Source: Oryzomonas japonica (GTDB lineage: Bacteria; Desulfobacterota; Desulfuromonadia; Geobacterales; Pseudopelobacteraceae). Taken from it: 64,000 nt of DNA. Positions within the stretch are counted from its first letter, which is position 1, and each line of letters opens with the position of its first letter. The notes beneath the pieces are model-generated. The model worked only from the letters and a program-made list of their open reading frames with translations. It was not told where the DNA came from and ran no database searches. The stretch lies in NCBI RefSeq assembly GCF_008802365.1, contig NZ_VZQZ01000002.1, forward strand, positions 398,363-462,362, read 5' to 3'. A program made the translations under genes and the position numbers. Shown one piece after another: positions 25,435 to 35,291 of this stretch.

Positions 25435-26480
25435 CAGAGCTTGTCTATCTCTTCCAACAGGGCGTCGGCCAACTTGTCTTCCGGCACCTTGCGGACGATC
25501 TCGCCGTTGCGGAACAGGAGCCCCTCCCCTTTTCCACCGGCAATGCCCACATCCGCCTCACGGGCCTCTCCGGGGCCGTTGACGGCGCAACCCATGACTG
25601 CGACCGTAATCCGCTTGTCCACCCCTTGGAGTCGGCGTTCAACCTCTTCGGCGACCTTGATCAGGTTGATCTGACACCGGCCGCAGGTGGGGCAGGAAAC
25701 AAAATTGACGCCGCGCTGGCGCAAGCCGAGGCTTTTCAGGATCTCGTACCCTACCCTGACCTCGTCCAGTGGATCACCGGTCAGGGATACCCGCATGGTG
25801 TCGCCGATACCGTCGGCGAGCAGGATGCCGAGGCCGACCGAGGACTTGACCGTCCCGGAAAAGATGGTCCCGGCCTCGGTGATGCCGATGTGCAGGGGAT
25901 AGTCAACCCGTTCCGAAAGCAGGCGGTAGGCGGAAACCGTCTTCATCACATCCGAAGCCTTAAGGGAGATCTTGATCTCCTGGTAGCCCAACTCCTCCAG
26001 AATGCGCACGTGGCCAAGGGCGGATTCGACCATGGCCTCGGCCGTGGGATGGCCAAAGCGCTCCAGCAGTTCCTTTTCGAGAGAGCCGGCATTGACGCCG
26101 ATCCGGATGGGCACCCGGCGTTCAGCCGCCGCCTTGACCACCTCGGCCACCTTCCACTTGTCGCCGATATTGCCCGGATTGAGCCGCAGCCCGTCTATGC
26201 CGCCATCAAGCACCTGCAGGGCCAGCTTGTAGTCGAAATGGATGTCGGCGATGACCGGGATCGGGCTCTCATGCTTGATCTTGCCCAAGGCCACGGCCGC
26301 ATCCATGTCGGGAACGGCGCAACGGATGATCTCGCACCCGCCGGCAGCCAAACCGGCAATCTGGGCAAGGGTGGCGGTGACGTCCCGCGTATCGGTGGAA
26401 CACATGGATTGGACCACGCAGGGGGCGTCGCCACCCACGGGAACCGATCCGACTCGTATCTGTCTGGTTAGCTTTTTCAT
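25434..26480 (-). CDS. ispG: 4-hydroxy-3-methylbut-2-enyl diphosphate synthase
   Basis: 348 residues. It catalyses the sixth step of the MEP isoprenoid pathway with a 4Fe-4S cluster. The cluster ligands are visible as CPTCGRC and VMGCAVNGPGEA. The N-terminal TIM barrel shows VQSMCSTDTRD, IPVIADIHFDYKLAL and LRLNPGNIGD. The length matches the short bacterial form. The gene is upstream of proS on the same strand. Confidence 0.97.
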   Translation of the reverse strand: MKKLTRQIRVGSVPVGGDAPCVVQSMCSTDTRDVTATLAQIAGLAAGGCEIIRCAVPDMDAAVALGKIKHESPIPVIADIHFDYKLALQVLDGGIDGLRLNPGNIGDKWKVAEVVKAAAERRVPIRIGVNAGSLEKELLERFGHPTAEAMVESALGHVRILEELGYQEIKISLKASDVMKTVSAYRLLSERVDYPLHIGITEAGTIFSGTVKSSVGLGILLADGIGDTMRVSLTGDPLDEVRVGYEILKSLGLRQRGVNFVSCPTCGRCQINLIKVAEEVERRLQGVDKRITVAVMGCAVNGPGEAREADVGIAGGKGEGLLFRNGEIVRKVPEDKLADALLEEIDKL

Positions 26481-26560
26481 AACTGTGCATACTAGCCAAA
26501 GAGCGGGAGCAAAGTCAAGGAAGACGAGTGAATCAGGCGTCGCTGTCCCCTATCAGAACA

Positions 26561-26592
26561 AAAAAAGACCCGCCGGTTGCCCGACGGGTCTT
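26561..26592 (-). terminator. Terminator after glyA
   Basis: Stem AAGACCCG/CGGGTCTT around a 12-base loop, with a T run on the minus strand. It lies 27 bases past the glyA stop. Confidence 0.85.
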
Positions 26593-26618
26593 GACCCCAG
26601 AAAATAACGGTCCCTTCC

Positions 26619-27866
26619 CTACTTCAGCCGGTTGGCATAGAGCGGGAACCGCTTCATCATGGTATTGACCTGCACCTTGATGGCGGCCAGTTTTTCGTCG
26701 TTGTCGATATTGGCTATGGCATCGGCGATAAAGGTAGCCACCTGTTCCATTTCCGCTTCCTTCAGGCCGTGGGATGTGGCGGCCGGCGTTCCGATCCGGA
26801 TACCGGAGGTGACGAACGGGGAACGGGTCTCGAAGGGAACGGTATTCTTGTTGACCGTAATACCAGCCTTGTCCAAGGCCGCTTCAGCCGCCTTGCCGGT
26901 GATTTCGGTACCGGAGAAATCGACCAGCATCAGGTGGTTGTCGGTACCGCCGCTGGTCAGCTTGAAACCGCGCTTCATCAACGCCCCGGCCAAGGCCTGG
27001 GCATTCTTCACGATCTGCTGCTGATAGACCTTGAACTCCGGCTGAAGGGCTTCCTTGAAGGCCACCGCCTTGGCGGCGATGACATGCATCAACGGGCCGC
27101 CCTGGATACCGGGGAAGATCTGGGAATTCAGGTTTTTGGCAAGTTCTTCACGGCAGAGGATCATGCCGCCGCGCGGGCCGCGCAGGGTCTTGTGGGTAGT
27201 GGTGGTCACGTAATCCGCGTAGGGGATCGGGCTGGGGTGCACCCCAGCCGCCACCAGGCCGGCGAAATGGGCCATATCGACCATGACCACCGCCCCGACC
27301 TTGTCGGCAATGGCGCGGAACGCTGGGAAATCGATGATGCGGGGATAGGCGCTGGCGCCGACCACGATCATTTTCGGTTTGTGCTGCTCTGCCAGGCGTT
27401 CCACCTCGGCGTAATCGATGGTCTGGGTTTCGGGAGAAACACCGTAGGGCACGATATTGAACAGTTTCCCGGAGAAGTTGACCGGGCTGCCGTGGGTCAG
27501 GTGACCGCCGTGGGAGAGGTTCATGCCCAGGACGGTATCTCCCGGCTTGCAGGCGGCAAAATAGACCGCCATATTGGCCTGGGAGCCCGAGTGGGGCTGA
27601 ACATTGACATGTTCGGCGCCGAACAGCTCCTTGGCGCGCTCGATCGCCAGATTTTCGACCACATCCACCTGGTCGCAGCCGCCGTAGTAGCGCTTGCCCG
27701 GATAGCCCTCGGCGTATTTGTTGGTCAGGATGCTACCCTGGGCCTCAAGCACCGCCTCGGAGACAAAGTTTTCCGAAGCGATCAGCTCCAGGTTGTACTC
27801 CTGGCGTTCGGTCTCGTGGCGAATGGCTTCGGCAACCTGGGGGTCAAATTGGTCGAGAATCGACAT
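26619..27866 (-). CDS. glyA: Serine hydroxymethyltransferase
   Basis: 415 residues, standard length. PLP enzyme interconverting serine and glycine with tetrahydrofolate. Signatures: LELIASENF near the start, [17 protein letters not shown], and the PLP-lysine site [17 protein letters not shown]. It is the last gene of the block that starts with yceD, though a hairpin lies between it and rpiB. An own promoter between them is possible. Confidence 0.98.
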   Translation of the reverse strand: MSILDQFDPQVAEAIRHETERQEYNLELIASENFVSEAVLEAQGSILTNKYAEGYPGKRYYGGCDQVDVVENLAIERAKELFGAEHVNVQPHSGSQANMAVYFAACKPGDTVLGMNLSHGGHLTHGSPVNFSGKLFNIVPYGVSPETQTIDYAEVERLAEQHKPKMIVVGASAYPRIIDFPAFRAIADKVGAVVMVDMAHFAGLVAAGVHPSPIPYADYVTTTTHKTLRGPRGGMILCREELAKNLNSQIFPGIQGGPLMHVIAAKAVAFKEALQPEFKVYQQQIVKNAQALAGALMKRGFKLTSGGTDNHLMLVDFSGTEITGKAAEAALDKAGITVNKNTVPFETRSPFVTSGIRIGTPAATSHGLKEAEMEQVATFIADAIANIDNDEKLAAIKVQVNTMMKRFPLYANRLK

Positions 27867-27922
27867 GGTGTGTCTACTCCTTCGTGGGATGGATTCAGTC
27901 AGCAGGGGGTTGAAAAACAGGG

Positions 27923-27948
27923 AGCGGGACTTGTGGTCAAGTCCCGCT
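27923..27948. terminator. Hairpin between rpiB and glyA
   Basis: Perfect 11-base stem AGCGGGACTTG/CAAGTCCCGCT with a TGGT loop, then CCCTGTTTTTC on the minus strand. It may end or attenuate the fab-rpiB transcript before glyA. Confidence 0.7.
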
Positions 27949-27984
27949 GTTATCTATCATTATCTCATTGTATCGAAAAGAGAA

Positions 27985-28437
27985 TCAACTACAACGATAT
28001 TTTTCTTCCAATTGGGCGATCTTGTCCAGCCGTTTCTGATGCCGTCCCCCCTCAAAGGAGGCGTCCAGCCAAGCGGTTACCAACTCCTGAGCGGTTGTTT
28101 CGTCAATCACCCGCCCCCCCAGCACCAGAACATTGGCGTTATTATGTTCTTTTGCCATGCGGGCCATGAAGGCATCGGTCACCAGTGCGGCGCGAATACC
28201 GGGCACCTTGTTGGCTGCAATGGAGATACCGATGCCGGTCCCGCAGACCAAAATGCCGGCATCAGCCTCGCCGTGGGCGACCAGGAGCGCCACCCGCTCG
28301 GCAAAATCGGGATAATCCACCGAATCCTCTGAATTGGTGCCGGCATCGGCAACCTCGATATCCCTGCCCTGCAGGAAGGGGATCAGAGACTGTTTCAGGC
28401 CATAGCCGCCATGGTCACTTCCCAGTGCGATTTTCAT
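27985..28437 (-). CDS. rpiB: Ribose-5-phosphate isomerase B
   Basis: 150 residues. The family start KIALGSDHGGYGLKQ, the active-site cysteine in GILVCGTGIGISIAANK and the NNANVLVLGGRVI strand are present. It interconverts ribose and ribulose 5-phosphates. The ATG lies one base after the fabF stop, so the two are coupled. Confidence 0.96.
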   Translation of the reverse strand: MKIALGSDHGGYGLKQSLIPFLQGRDIEVADAGTNSEDSVDYPDFAERVALLVAHGEADAGILVCGTGIGISIAANKVPGIRAALVTDAFMARMAKEHNNANVLVLGGRVIDETTAQELVTAWLDASFEGGRHQKRLDKIAQLEEKYRCS

Positions 28438-28438
28438 G

Positions 28439-29671
28439 TCAGACCTTTTTGAAAAGCAGTGAGGCGTTTGTGCCGCCGAAACCGAAGTTGTTGCTCATGG
28501 CGTATTCGATCTTGGCTTCGCAAGCGGTGTTGGGGGTGTAATCGAGATCGCATTCCGGGTCCGGCTCCTCGTAGTTGATGGTCGGCGGAATCACACCCTT
28601 TTCAAGGGCCAAGCAGCTGAAAACCGCCTCGATGCCCCCGGCAGCCCCCAGGAGGTGGCCGGTCATGGACTTGGTCGAGGAAATTTTCACCGCACCGGCA
28701 TGGTTGCCAAAGACGGTCTTGATGGCCATGGTTTCGTACAGGTCGTTCATGGACGTCGAGGTGCCGTGGGCGTTGATGTAGCCTACTTGTTCGGGGTTGA
28801 CGCCGGCGTTGGCGAGCGCCATTTTCATGCAGCGCGCCGCCCCTTCGCCATCCGGTGCCGGAGCGGTCAGGTGATAGGCGTCGCCGGTCAGGCCATAGCC
28901 GACAACCTCGGCATAGATCTTGGCGCCGCGTTTTTTTGCGGCCTCATACTCTTCCAGGATCACGATGCCGGCGCCTTCGCCCATGACAAAGCCATCACGG
29001 TTTTTCTCAAAGGGGCGCGAGGCGGCCTGGGGATCGTCGTTACGGTCGGAGAGAGCCTTCATGGCGGAAAAGCCTCCGATGCCAAGGGGGGTTATCGTTG
29101 ATTCGGTTCCCCCGGCGATCATGGCGTCGGCGTCGCCCCGTTTGATAATGTGGTAGGCATCGCCAATGGAATGAGTGGCGGTTGCGCATGCCGAAACGGA
29201 TGAAATATTGGGGCCCTTTGCGCCATATTTGATGGAGATGTGGCCGGGGGCAAGGTTGATGATCAACATCGGGATGAAGAAGGGGGAAATTTTCTTGTAG
29301 CCCCCTTCAAGCAGTGCCGCATGGTACTTCTCGATGGTCGGCAGCCCGCCCAGGCCGGCACCCACGAGCACCCCTACCCTCTCGGCGTTCTCCTCCGTGA
29401 TGGCCAGACCGGAGTCCTCCATGGCGAAGTGAGAAGCTGCCAGCGCATACTGAATAAAGAGATCCATCTTCTTGATCTCTTTCTTTTCAATGAAATCCTC
29501 GGGGTTGAAGTCCTTGACTTCACCGGCTATGCGCACCGGCATGGCCGAGGCGTCAAAGCGGGTGATCTGCGCGATGCCGGAACGGCCGTTGATAAGCGCA
29601 TCCCAGTTTTTGGCATTGCCGCATCCCAGAGGAGAAACGACCCCAACACCGGTAATTACGACTCTTCTCAT
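28439..29671 (-). CDS. fabF: Beta-ketoacyl-ACP synthase II
   Basis: 410 residues from the ATG at 29671 ([16 protein letters not shown]); the longer frame adds 16 residues before the family start. The active-site Cys is in [12 protein letters not shown], with the two histidines in [14 protein letters not shown] and [12 protein letters not shown]. It elongates acyl-ACP chains, including the temperature-sensitive step. The ribosome site is CCAGGAG. acpP is directly upstream. Confidence 0.97.
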   Translation of the reverse strand: MRRVVITGVGVVSPLGCGNAKNWDALINGRSGIAQITRFDASAMPVRIAGEVKDFNPEDFIEKKEIKKMDLFIQYALAASHFAMEDSGLAITEENAERVGVLVGAGLGGLPTIEKYHAALLEGGYKKISPFFIPMLIINLAPGHISIKYGAKGPNISSVSACATATHSIGDAYHIIKRGDADAMIAGGTESTITPLGIGGFSAMKALSDRNDDPQAASRPFEKNRDGFVMGEGAGIVILEEYEAAKKRGAKIYAEVVGYGLTGDAYHLTAPAPDGEGAARCMKMALANAGVNPEQVGYINAHGTSTSMNDLYETMAIKTVFGNHAGAVKISSTKSMTGHLLGAAGGIEAVFSCLALEKGVIPPTINYEEPDPECDLDYTPNTACEAKIEYAMSNNFGFGGTNASLLFKKV

Positions 29672-29723
29672 AATTGTATGCTCCTGGTAGATAATGACGG
29701 GTTGGAACCGGATAAACAAAAAG

Positions 29724-29740
29724 AGGGGAGTGTCTCCCCT
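29724..29740 (-). terminator. Attenuating hairpin between acpP and fabF
   Basis: Stem AGGGGAG/CTCCCCT with a three-base loop, followed on the minus strand by TTTTTG. A hairpin here would make acpP mRNA more abundant than that of fabF. Confidence 0.75.
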
Positions 29741-29767
29741 CCCCTGTTTCGTAGTCGGTCTTCCGTA

Positions 29768-30001
29768 TTAGCCGTGCTCGGTAATGTAGTCGATGGCGTC
29801 CTGTACGGACTGAATCTTCTCGGCATCCTCATCGGGGATTTCAATATCGAATTCCTCTTCAAGTGCCATGACCAGTTCGACGGTATCCAGGGAATCGGCA
29901 CCCAGGTCATCCATGAAGGATGCCTCGGGAACGACCTGAACCTCTTCCACACCCAGCTGTTCTGCAACTATTTCCTTTACTCGCTTTGCAATGTCAGACA
30001 T
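29768..30001 (-). CDS. acpP: Acyl carrier protein
   Basis: 77 residues, acidic, four-helix. The phosphopantetheine serine is in [20 protein letters not shown]. It carries growing acyl chains for the neighbouring Fab enzymes. A GGAGGTG-type ribosome site is present. Confidence 0.99.
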   Translation of the reverse strand: MSDIAKRVKEIVAEQLGVEEVQVVPEASFMDDLGADSLDTVELVMALEEEFDIEIPDEDAEKIQSVQDAIDYITEHG

Positions 30002-30102
30002 CTTTCACCTCCGTGTTGTAGTAACCCGTAACAGGTCGTAGTCGATTTGAGCTACAGCTTCTTAACAATGAACGAATCAAAAGTCAAAGATTTATTTATT
30101 GC

Positions 30103-30840
30103 CTACATGTACATTCCGCCGTTGACGGAAAGCACATGCCCGGTGATGTAGCCGGAAGCCTCGCTGGCGAGAAAGACCACCGCATTGGCGATATCGTCGG
30201 CGCTGCCCAGACGTTCCAGGGGGATCTGAGCGGTCAGTTCGGCCCGCACCTTGTCCGAGAGGGCATCGGTCATGGCGGTGGCGATGAAACCAGGGGCAAC
30301 GGCATTGACCGTGACGTTGCGTTTGGCCAGTTCCCGGGCGTTGGACTTGGTAAGCCCGATCAGGCCGGCCTTGCTGGCGCAGTAGTTCGCCTGCCCCGCA
30401 TTGCCCATCTGGCCAACCACCGAGGCGATGTTGATAATCCGGCCGTAACGCTGCTTGGACATGACCTTGAACGCGGCACGGGTACACAGGAACGCACCCT
30501 TCAGGTTGACCGTAAGCACGGCATCCCAATCCTCCTCCTTCATCCGCATGAGAAGGCCGTCACGGGTAATGCCGGCGTTGTTCACCAGAATATCGACCCG
30601 ACCAAAGGCCTCCGTGGCGGCATCGATCATCCGCTCCACATCCGCAGGTACGGTAACGTTCCCCACAACCCCCAGGGCCTTCCCACCGGCAGCCTTCAAT
30701 TCGGCAACAATGGCATCGGTTGCGGCTTGGTCCATGTCAACGGCAACGATCGTAGCGCCTTGTGCGGCCAGCGCCAGGGCGATACTCCGGCCTATTCCAC
30801 GGGATGCACCCGTGATGACGGCGATTCTGTCCTTCGGCAT
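30103..30840 (-). CDS. fabG: 3-oxoacyl-ACP reductase
   Basis: 245 residues, classical SDR. NADPH loop GASRGIGR, NNAG strand motif, catalytic Ser-Tyr-Lys in NIASVVGQMG and ANYCASKAGL, and a C-terminal GHVLSVNGGMYM. It reduces 3-ketoacyl-ACP. It sits between fabZ and acpP. Confidence 0.97.
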   Translation of the reverse strand: MPKDRIAVITGASRGIGRSIALALAAQGATIVAVDMDQAATDAIVAELKAAGGKALGVVGNVTVPADVERMIDAATEAFGRVDILVNNAGITRDGLLMRMKEEDWDAVLTVNLKGAFLCTRAAFKVMSKQRYGRIINIASVVGQMGNAGQANYCASKAGLIGLTKSNARELAKRNVTVNAVAPGFIATAMTDALSDKVRAELTAQIPLERLGSADDIANAVVFLASEASGYITGHVLSVNGGMYM

Positions 30841-30898
30841 TAGTAGCTACTCCTTTCTTCTTTCAGCAGCGCAGGACGCTGAAGTGAGTACATAGTGT

Positions 30899-31333
30899 CT
30901 ATTTATCGGCAAACGTCGCCTTCAAGTCCGCCTCGGCGACAAGCTTGTCCGCTACCAGCACCTTGCCGCTAAACTTCCATATGCCCCGTTTGCAGCCGAC
31001 AGCCTCAAGTTCAAGGCGGAGCTGATCGCCGGGGACGACCGGCTTGCGGAAACGGGCATTGTCGATACCCACGAAATAGGTGACCTTGGAGCGGGCACTT
31101 GCGTCGGACGAGACATAGGCCAGAACTGCGGCTACCTGGGCCATGGCCTCGATGAGCAGGACCCCCGGCATGACCGGGTGACCGGGAAAGTGCCCCTGGA
31201 AGAACGGCTCGTTGATGGTGATATTCTTGATGCCGACGATACGCTTGCCCGTTTCCACCTCTTCAATGCGATCCACCAGCAGAAAAGGGTAACGATGGGG
31301 CAAGATCTTCATGATTTCGTTGCAATCGAGCAT
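30899..31333 (-). CDS. fabZ: 3-hydroxyacyl-ACP dehydratase FabZ
   Basis: 144 residues, hotdog fold. The active site His is in QGHFPGHPVMPGVLLIEAMAQ, with the Glu following. The start MLDCNEIMKILPHRYPFLLVD is typical. It dehydrates 3-hydroxyacyl-ACP. In many Gram-negative bacteria fabZ lies in the lpxD-lpxA cluster; here it lies between fabD and fabG in the fatty-acid operon. Confidence 0.96.
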   Translation of the reverse strand: MLDCNEIMKILPHRYPFLLVDRIEEVETGKRIVGIKNITINEPFFQGHFPGHPVMPGVLLIEAMAQVAAVLAYVSSDASARSKVTYFVGIDNARFRKPVVPGDQLRLELEAVGCKRGIWKFSGKVLVADKLVAEADLKATFADK

Positions 31334-31355
31334 AGCTTCCCCTTGAGTGATTAGC

Positions 31356-32282
31356 TTACTCGGTCAACGTCTTCAGGCCGGCACTATCCTCAATATTTGC
31401 TATTTCCACCTCTTTTGAAATCCGCTTCACCAGCCCCGACAGGACCTTCCCGGGACCGATCTCCACAAACCGCGTAACCCCCAACTCGACCATACCCGTC
31501 ACCGACTGCTGCCATAAAACCGGAGCGCAGACCTGGGTCACCAGGAGCGGCTTGACGCGGTTACTGTCGGCATTCGGGGCGGCATCGGCATTGGCGACCA
31601 CCGGTAACACCATCCGGTTGGCCGCTACGGTCTCCAGCACCCCGGCGAGCCGTTCGGCAGCCGGTTGCATAAGGGCGCAATGGAAGGGGGCGCTGACCGG
31701 CAGCAACAGGGTTTTCCGGAAACCGCGCCCCTTGGCAATCTCGATGGCGCGCCCCACGGCGCTGCTGTGGCCGGCGATCACGATCTGGCCGGGCGAATTA
31801 AAATTGGCCGGCGCAACGACCTCTCCCTGAGCCGCCTCGCGGCAGATATCCTCGAGCACCTCCCGTTCGATGCCCAGCATGGCAGCCATGGAGCCGGTGC
31901 CGACCGGTACCGCTTCCTGCATGAAGGTTCCCCGTGCCCGAACGGTCCTGACGGCATCGGCAAAGCCAAGCGCCCCGGAACAGACCAAGGCCGAATACTC
32001 GCCAAGGGAGTGGCCAGCCAGATAGTCGGCCCGGAGGCCGGTTTCCTGCTCGACCACCCGCAGGATAGCGATGCTGGCGGTCAGTATGGCCGGTTGGGTC
32101 GTGGCGGTCAGCTTCAATTCTTCTTCGCTGCCGCTAAAACAGGTGGCGGACAGCTTAATGCCAAGGGCGTCGTCGGCTTCTTCAAAGACCCGGCGGGCAA
32201 CGGGAAAGGCCTCGGCCAATTCTTTGCCCATCCCCGGATATTGCGATCCCTGTCCAGGGAATATGAAAGCGGTTTTACTCAT
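31356..32282 (-). CDS. fabD: Malonyl-CoA:ACP transacylase
   Basis: 308 residues. Start TAFIFPGQGSQYPGMGK, nucleophile in LAGHSLGEYSALV, and the catalytic His in PVSAPFHCALM. It loads malonyl onto ACP. It lies between fabH and fabZ in the operon. Confidence 0.97.
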   Translation of the reverse strand: MSKTAFIFPGQGSQYPGMGKELAEAFPVARRVFEEADDALGIKLSATCFSGSEEELKLTATTQPAILTASIAILRVVEQETGLRADYLAGHSLGEYSALVCSGALGFADAVRTVRARGTFMQEAVPVGTGSMAAMLGIEREVLEDICREAAQGEVVAPANFNSPGQIVIAGHSSAVGRAIEIAKGRGFRKTLLLPVSAPFHCALMQPAAERLAGVLETVAANRMVLPVVANADAAPNADSNRVKPLLVTQVCAPVLWQQSVTGMVELGVTRFVEIGPGKVLSGLVKRISKEVEIANIEDSAGLKTLTE

Positions 32283-32351
32283 GAGAAATACCTTTCAATG
32301 AATAAAAAATCCTTTTTCCCGCGTCTGATCCGTATTCGTGTGGGGAGCAGT

Positions 32352-33335
32352 CTACCAGCGAACCAGGGCGGAACCGTAGGTAAAGCCTCCGCCAAAGGCA
32401 TCCATCAAGACGATGTCGCCAGCCTTGATGGCGCCGGAACGGTTTGCCTCGTCGAGGGCGATCGGAATTGATGCGGCCGACGTGTTGCCATAATGGTGAA
32501 GATTCACAAACACCCGTTCCTCGGGAAGCCCCAGGCGTTTGGCGGTTGCGTCGATGATGCGGCGATTGGCCTGGTGGGGAATGAACAGTGATATATCGGA
32601 AGGCGACATGGCGTTTGCCGTAAGGGCGGCGGTGGCGGCCTCTTCCATGGCCCGCACGGCGTGTTTGAAGACGTCGTTCCCCTCCATACGGATATAATAG
32701 AGACGCTCATCGATTGTGCGCGGATTGGAAGCGGGGTTCCTGCTCCCGGCGCCGGGCAGATAGAGCTGGTCCCAGTGGGAGCCGTTACTGAATATGTGGG
32801 TGGAGAGGATGCCGTTCTCACCCTCGCAGGCCTCCACGACCGCGGCCCCGGCACCGTCTCCGAAGAGGATGCAGGTGTTGCGGTCGCTCCAGTCAACCAC
32901 GCGCGACAAAACCTCGGCTCCGATGACCAGGGCCTTCTTTGCCATACCGCTGCGGATATAGGTCGTGGCGATGGACAGGGCGTACAGAAAGCCGGAGCAG
33001 GCGGCAGAGAGATCGAATGCCGTTGCCTTATGCGCTCCAAGCTCTTTTTGCAGGATGCACGCGGTTGCCGGAAAAGGGAAATCCGGGGTCACGGTACCGA
33101 GGATGATCAGATCGAGCTCATCAGCTCCGATCCCGGCCATGGCAAGGGCGCGTCTGCCGGCTTCGGCGGCAAAGGTAGAGGTATATTCACCCTCGGCGGC
33201 GATTCGGCGTTCTTTGATGCCGGTCCGGGTCGTGATCCATTCGTCACTGGTTTCAACCATCTGTTCCAGGTCGCGATTGGTAAGAATTTTATCCGGCAGA
33301 GAGGAACCGGTTCCGGTTATCCGGGCTCCCGACAT
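32352..33335 (-). CDS. fabH: Beta-ketoacyl-ACP synthase III
   Basis: 327 residues from the ATG at 33335, chosen because GAAGGAG ends seven bases upstream; an ATG five codons earlier overlaps that site. Cys in DLSAACSGFLYAL, His in FIPHQANRRIIDA and Asn in HHYGNTSAASIP form the triad. It starts fatty-acid synthesis from acetyl-CoA and malonyl-ACP. Confidence 0.97.
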   Translation of the reverse strand: MSGARITGTGSSLPDKILTNRDLEQMVETSDEWITTRTGIKERRIAAEGEYTSTFAAEAGRRALAMAGIGADELDLIILGTVTPDFPFPATACILQKELGAHKATAFDLSAACSGFLYALSIATTYIRSGMAKKALVIGAEVLSRVVDWSDRNTCILFGDGAGAAVVEACEGENGILSTHIFSNGSHWDQLYLPGAGSRNPASNPRTIDERLYYIRMEGNDVFKHAVRAMEEAATAALTANAMSPSDISLFIPHQANRRIIDATAKRLGLPEERVFVNLHHYGNTSAASIPIALDEANRSGAIKAGDIVLMDAFGGGFTYGSALVRW

Positions 33336-33346
33336 GGTTTGCTCCT

Positions 33347-34384
33347 TCATGCGACTGCCTGTGTTTTCAGGTTGTCGCGCTGCATGTTGACCATGCTGTT
33401 TTCCGACAGTTTTTCCGCCACCCGTTCGGTGACACCGCTTTTGGCGTAGTCATGGGCAAAGCGTACGGCGTTTTTGATCGCCTTAACATTGGAACCGCCG
33501 TGACAGATCATGCCCACGCCATTGATGCCCAGCAGGGGAGCACCGCCGTATTCGGCATAGTCAACGATCTTTTTGAAACGACGGAATGCGCCGTGCACGA
33601 AGAGATACCCGAGTTTCGACACCCAGCTCTTAACGATCTCTTCCTTTAACATCGTGGCCGCTGCTTCCGCAAGCCCCTCGGACAGCTTGAGCACGACATT
33701 CCCCACAAAACCGTCGCAGACGACCACCTCCACCGTTCCCTTGAAGATGTCGCGCCCCTCCACATAGCCGGCGTAATTGAGCGACGTTTCCCTCAGGATG
33801 GCGTTGGTTTCACGAGTCAGTTCATTGCCCTTGGAATCCTCCTCGCCGTTGGACAGCAAACCGACGGCCGGGTTGGTGATCCCCATGGCATAGTGGGCAT
33901 AGACCTCGCCCATGATGGCAAACTGGGCCAAGTGTTGCGGTTTGCAATCAACGTTACCGCCCACATCCAGCACGAGGGTCTGTCCCTTGAGGGTAGGAAA
34001 AATCTGGGCGATGGCAGGCCGCTCGATACCGTTGATACGCTTGAGCACGACCATGCCTGCCGCCATGGTGGCGCCGGAGTTTCCGGCGCTGACTGCAGCG
34101 CAGGCCTTCCCCTCCTTGACCAGTTCGAACGCCAGACGTACGGAAGAATTTTTCTTCTTGCGGACGGCATCAGAGGCAGAGTCGTGCATCCCCACAACTT
34201 CACTGGCATGGAAGATGTCGATATCCAGACCGTTTGTCTGATGCTTGGTCAATTCGGCCTCAAGCCTGGCACGATCACCCACCAGGGTTATCGCTATTCC
34301 AAACTCACGGCAAGCGGCAACGGCTCCGGCGACTTCCACGGATGGGGCGTTATCCCCTCCCATTGCGTCAACGGCAACTCTCAT
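33347..34384 (-). CDS. plsX: Phosphate acyltransferase PlsX
   Basis: 345 residues from the ATG at 34384 ([14 protein letters not shown]); an ATG one codon earlier is equally possible. Family motifs [14 protein letters not shown] and [16 protein letters not shown] are present. It makes acyl-phosphate from acyl-ACP for phospholipid synthesis. The place between rpmF and fabH is the common bacterial arrangement. Confidence 0.96.
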   Translation of the reverse strand: MRVAVDAMGGDNAPSVEVAGAVAACREFGIAITLVGDRARLEAELTKHQTNGLDIDIFHASEVVGMHDSASDAVRKKKNSSVRLAFELVKEGKACAAVSAGNSGATMAAGMVVLKRINGIERPAIAQIFPTLKGQTLVLDVGGNVDCKPQHLAQFAIMGEVYAHYAMGITNPAVGLLSNGEEDSKGNELTRETNAILRETSLNYAGYVEGRDIFKGTVEVVVCDGFVGNVVLKLSEGLAEAAATMLKEEIVKSWVSKLGYLFVHGAFRRFKKIVDYAEYGGAPLLGINGVGMICHGGSNVKAIKNAVRFAHDYAKSGVTERVAEKLSENSMVNMQRDNLKTQAVA

Positions 34385-34412
34385 CATTCCCGGTAGTAAC
34401 ACGGATGGCTGC

Positions 34413-34598
34413 TTACTGGGCCGAAGAGAGATCGATAACTTCTTTGCCCTTGTACGTGCCACACGTCGGACATACCCGGTGGGGAAGCTTGGGGGATTTG
34501 CACTGTGGGCAGGTCGAAACCGACTGGGTCGTCAGGAAATCGTGAGCCCTTCTCATATTTTTCCGGGATTTGGAGGTTTTCTTCTTGGGTACTGCCAT
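34413..34598 (-). CDS. rpmF: Ribosomal protein L32
   Basis: 61 residues, starting [19 protein letters not shown]. Two CxxC pairs (CPQC and CPTC) make the zinc-bound C+ form. It lies between yceD and plsX, as in most bacteria. Confidence 0.99.
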   Translation of the reverse strand: MAVPKKKTSKSRKNMRRAHDFLTTQSVSTCPQCKSPKLPHRVCPTCGTYKGKEVIDLSSAQ

Positions 34599-34646
34599 GT
34601 CGATTCTCCTTTTTTCGGTGGAACGGCAACGCCGTCACCTTGGTAA

Positions 34647-35189
34647 TTATCGGGAAATTTTGAAATTCCTCAGGGCGCTGAACTTGAAATTAACTTCATC
34701 GCTCCCACAGGAACAGTCTCCCTGGTTCAGGTCTATCCCGCACGTCGGGCACAACCCCTTACATGTTTCACTGCAAAGCGGCTTGAACGGAACCTCCATG
34801 GCGACCTGTTCTTCGATTTCATGGGTAAGATCTATCTCGTCGCCGCTGTAGGTGGCCGAGACAAGGTCCTGATCATTCAACTCGGTCTCTTCTTCATCGT
34901 TTTCCTGGCTTGCTGGGCCTTTGCGGAAAAAAATCGTAAAGTTCGATCCGATCTCTGTTCCATAGGATGCGAGGCAACGGGAACAGGTGAATGTTGCCGA
35001 CACCGTGACGTTGCCCGCAACCCGCAGATGGTCATATTCGCGCACGGCATTGATCTGGCCCCTGACAGGGCCATTGAAAATGCACGTCCCGTCGGCCTGC
35101 ATCCCCGAAAGCACCGGAAAGGTATCCACCGGCTCATCTACCTCTACAGTAAGCGCTTTCTCCTGAATATGGTCAACACTGATTTTCAT
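34647..35189 (-). CDS. yceD: YceD/DUF177 family protein
   Basis: 180 residues. A strand-rich N-terminal half is followed by the DUF177 signature: FTCSRCLASY, a charged linker, then LCSETCKGLCPTCGIDLN with four cysteines. The family is implicated in 23S rRNA maturation, and its gene is nearly always upstream of rpmF, as here. It opens the fatty-acid operon; the 100 bases upstream are AT rich and probably hold the promoter. Confidence 0.92.
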   Translation of the reverse strand: MKISVDHIQEKALTVEVDEPVDTFPVLSGMQADGTCIFNGPVRGQINAVREYDHLRVAGNVTVSATFTCSRCLASYGTEIGSNFTIFFRKGPASQENDEEETELNDQDLVSATYSGDEIDLTHEIEEQVAMEVPFKPLCSETCKGLCPTCGIDLNQGDCSCGSDEVNFKFSALRNFKISR

Positions 35190-35291
35190 GTATCAATCCG
35201 CATCCATCGCCAAACAACAGCGCTTAAAATAGAAAGCTAGTTAGTATATGCAACGCGACTTGTTTGTCAAGACAATTACAAAGAAACCGAG

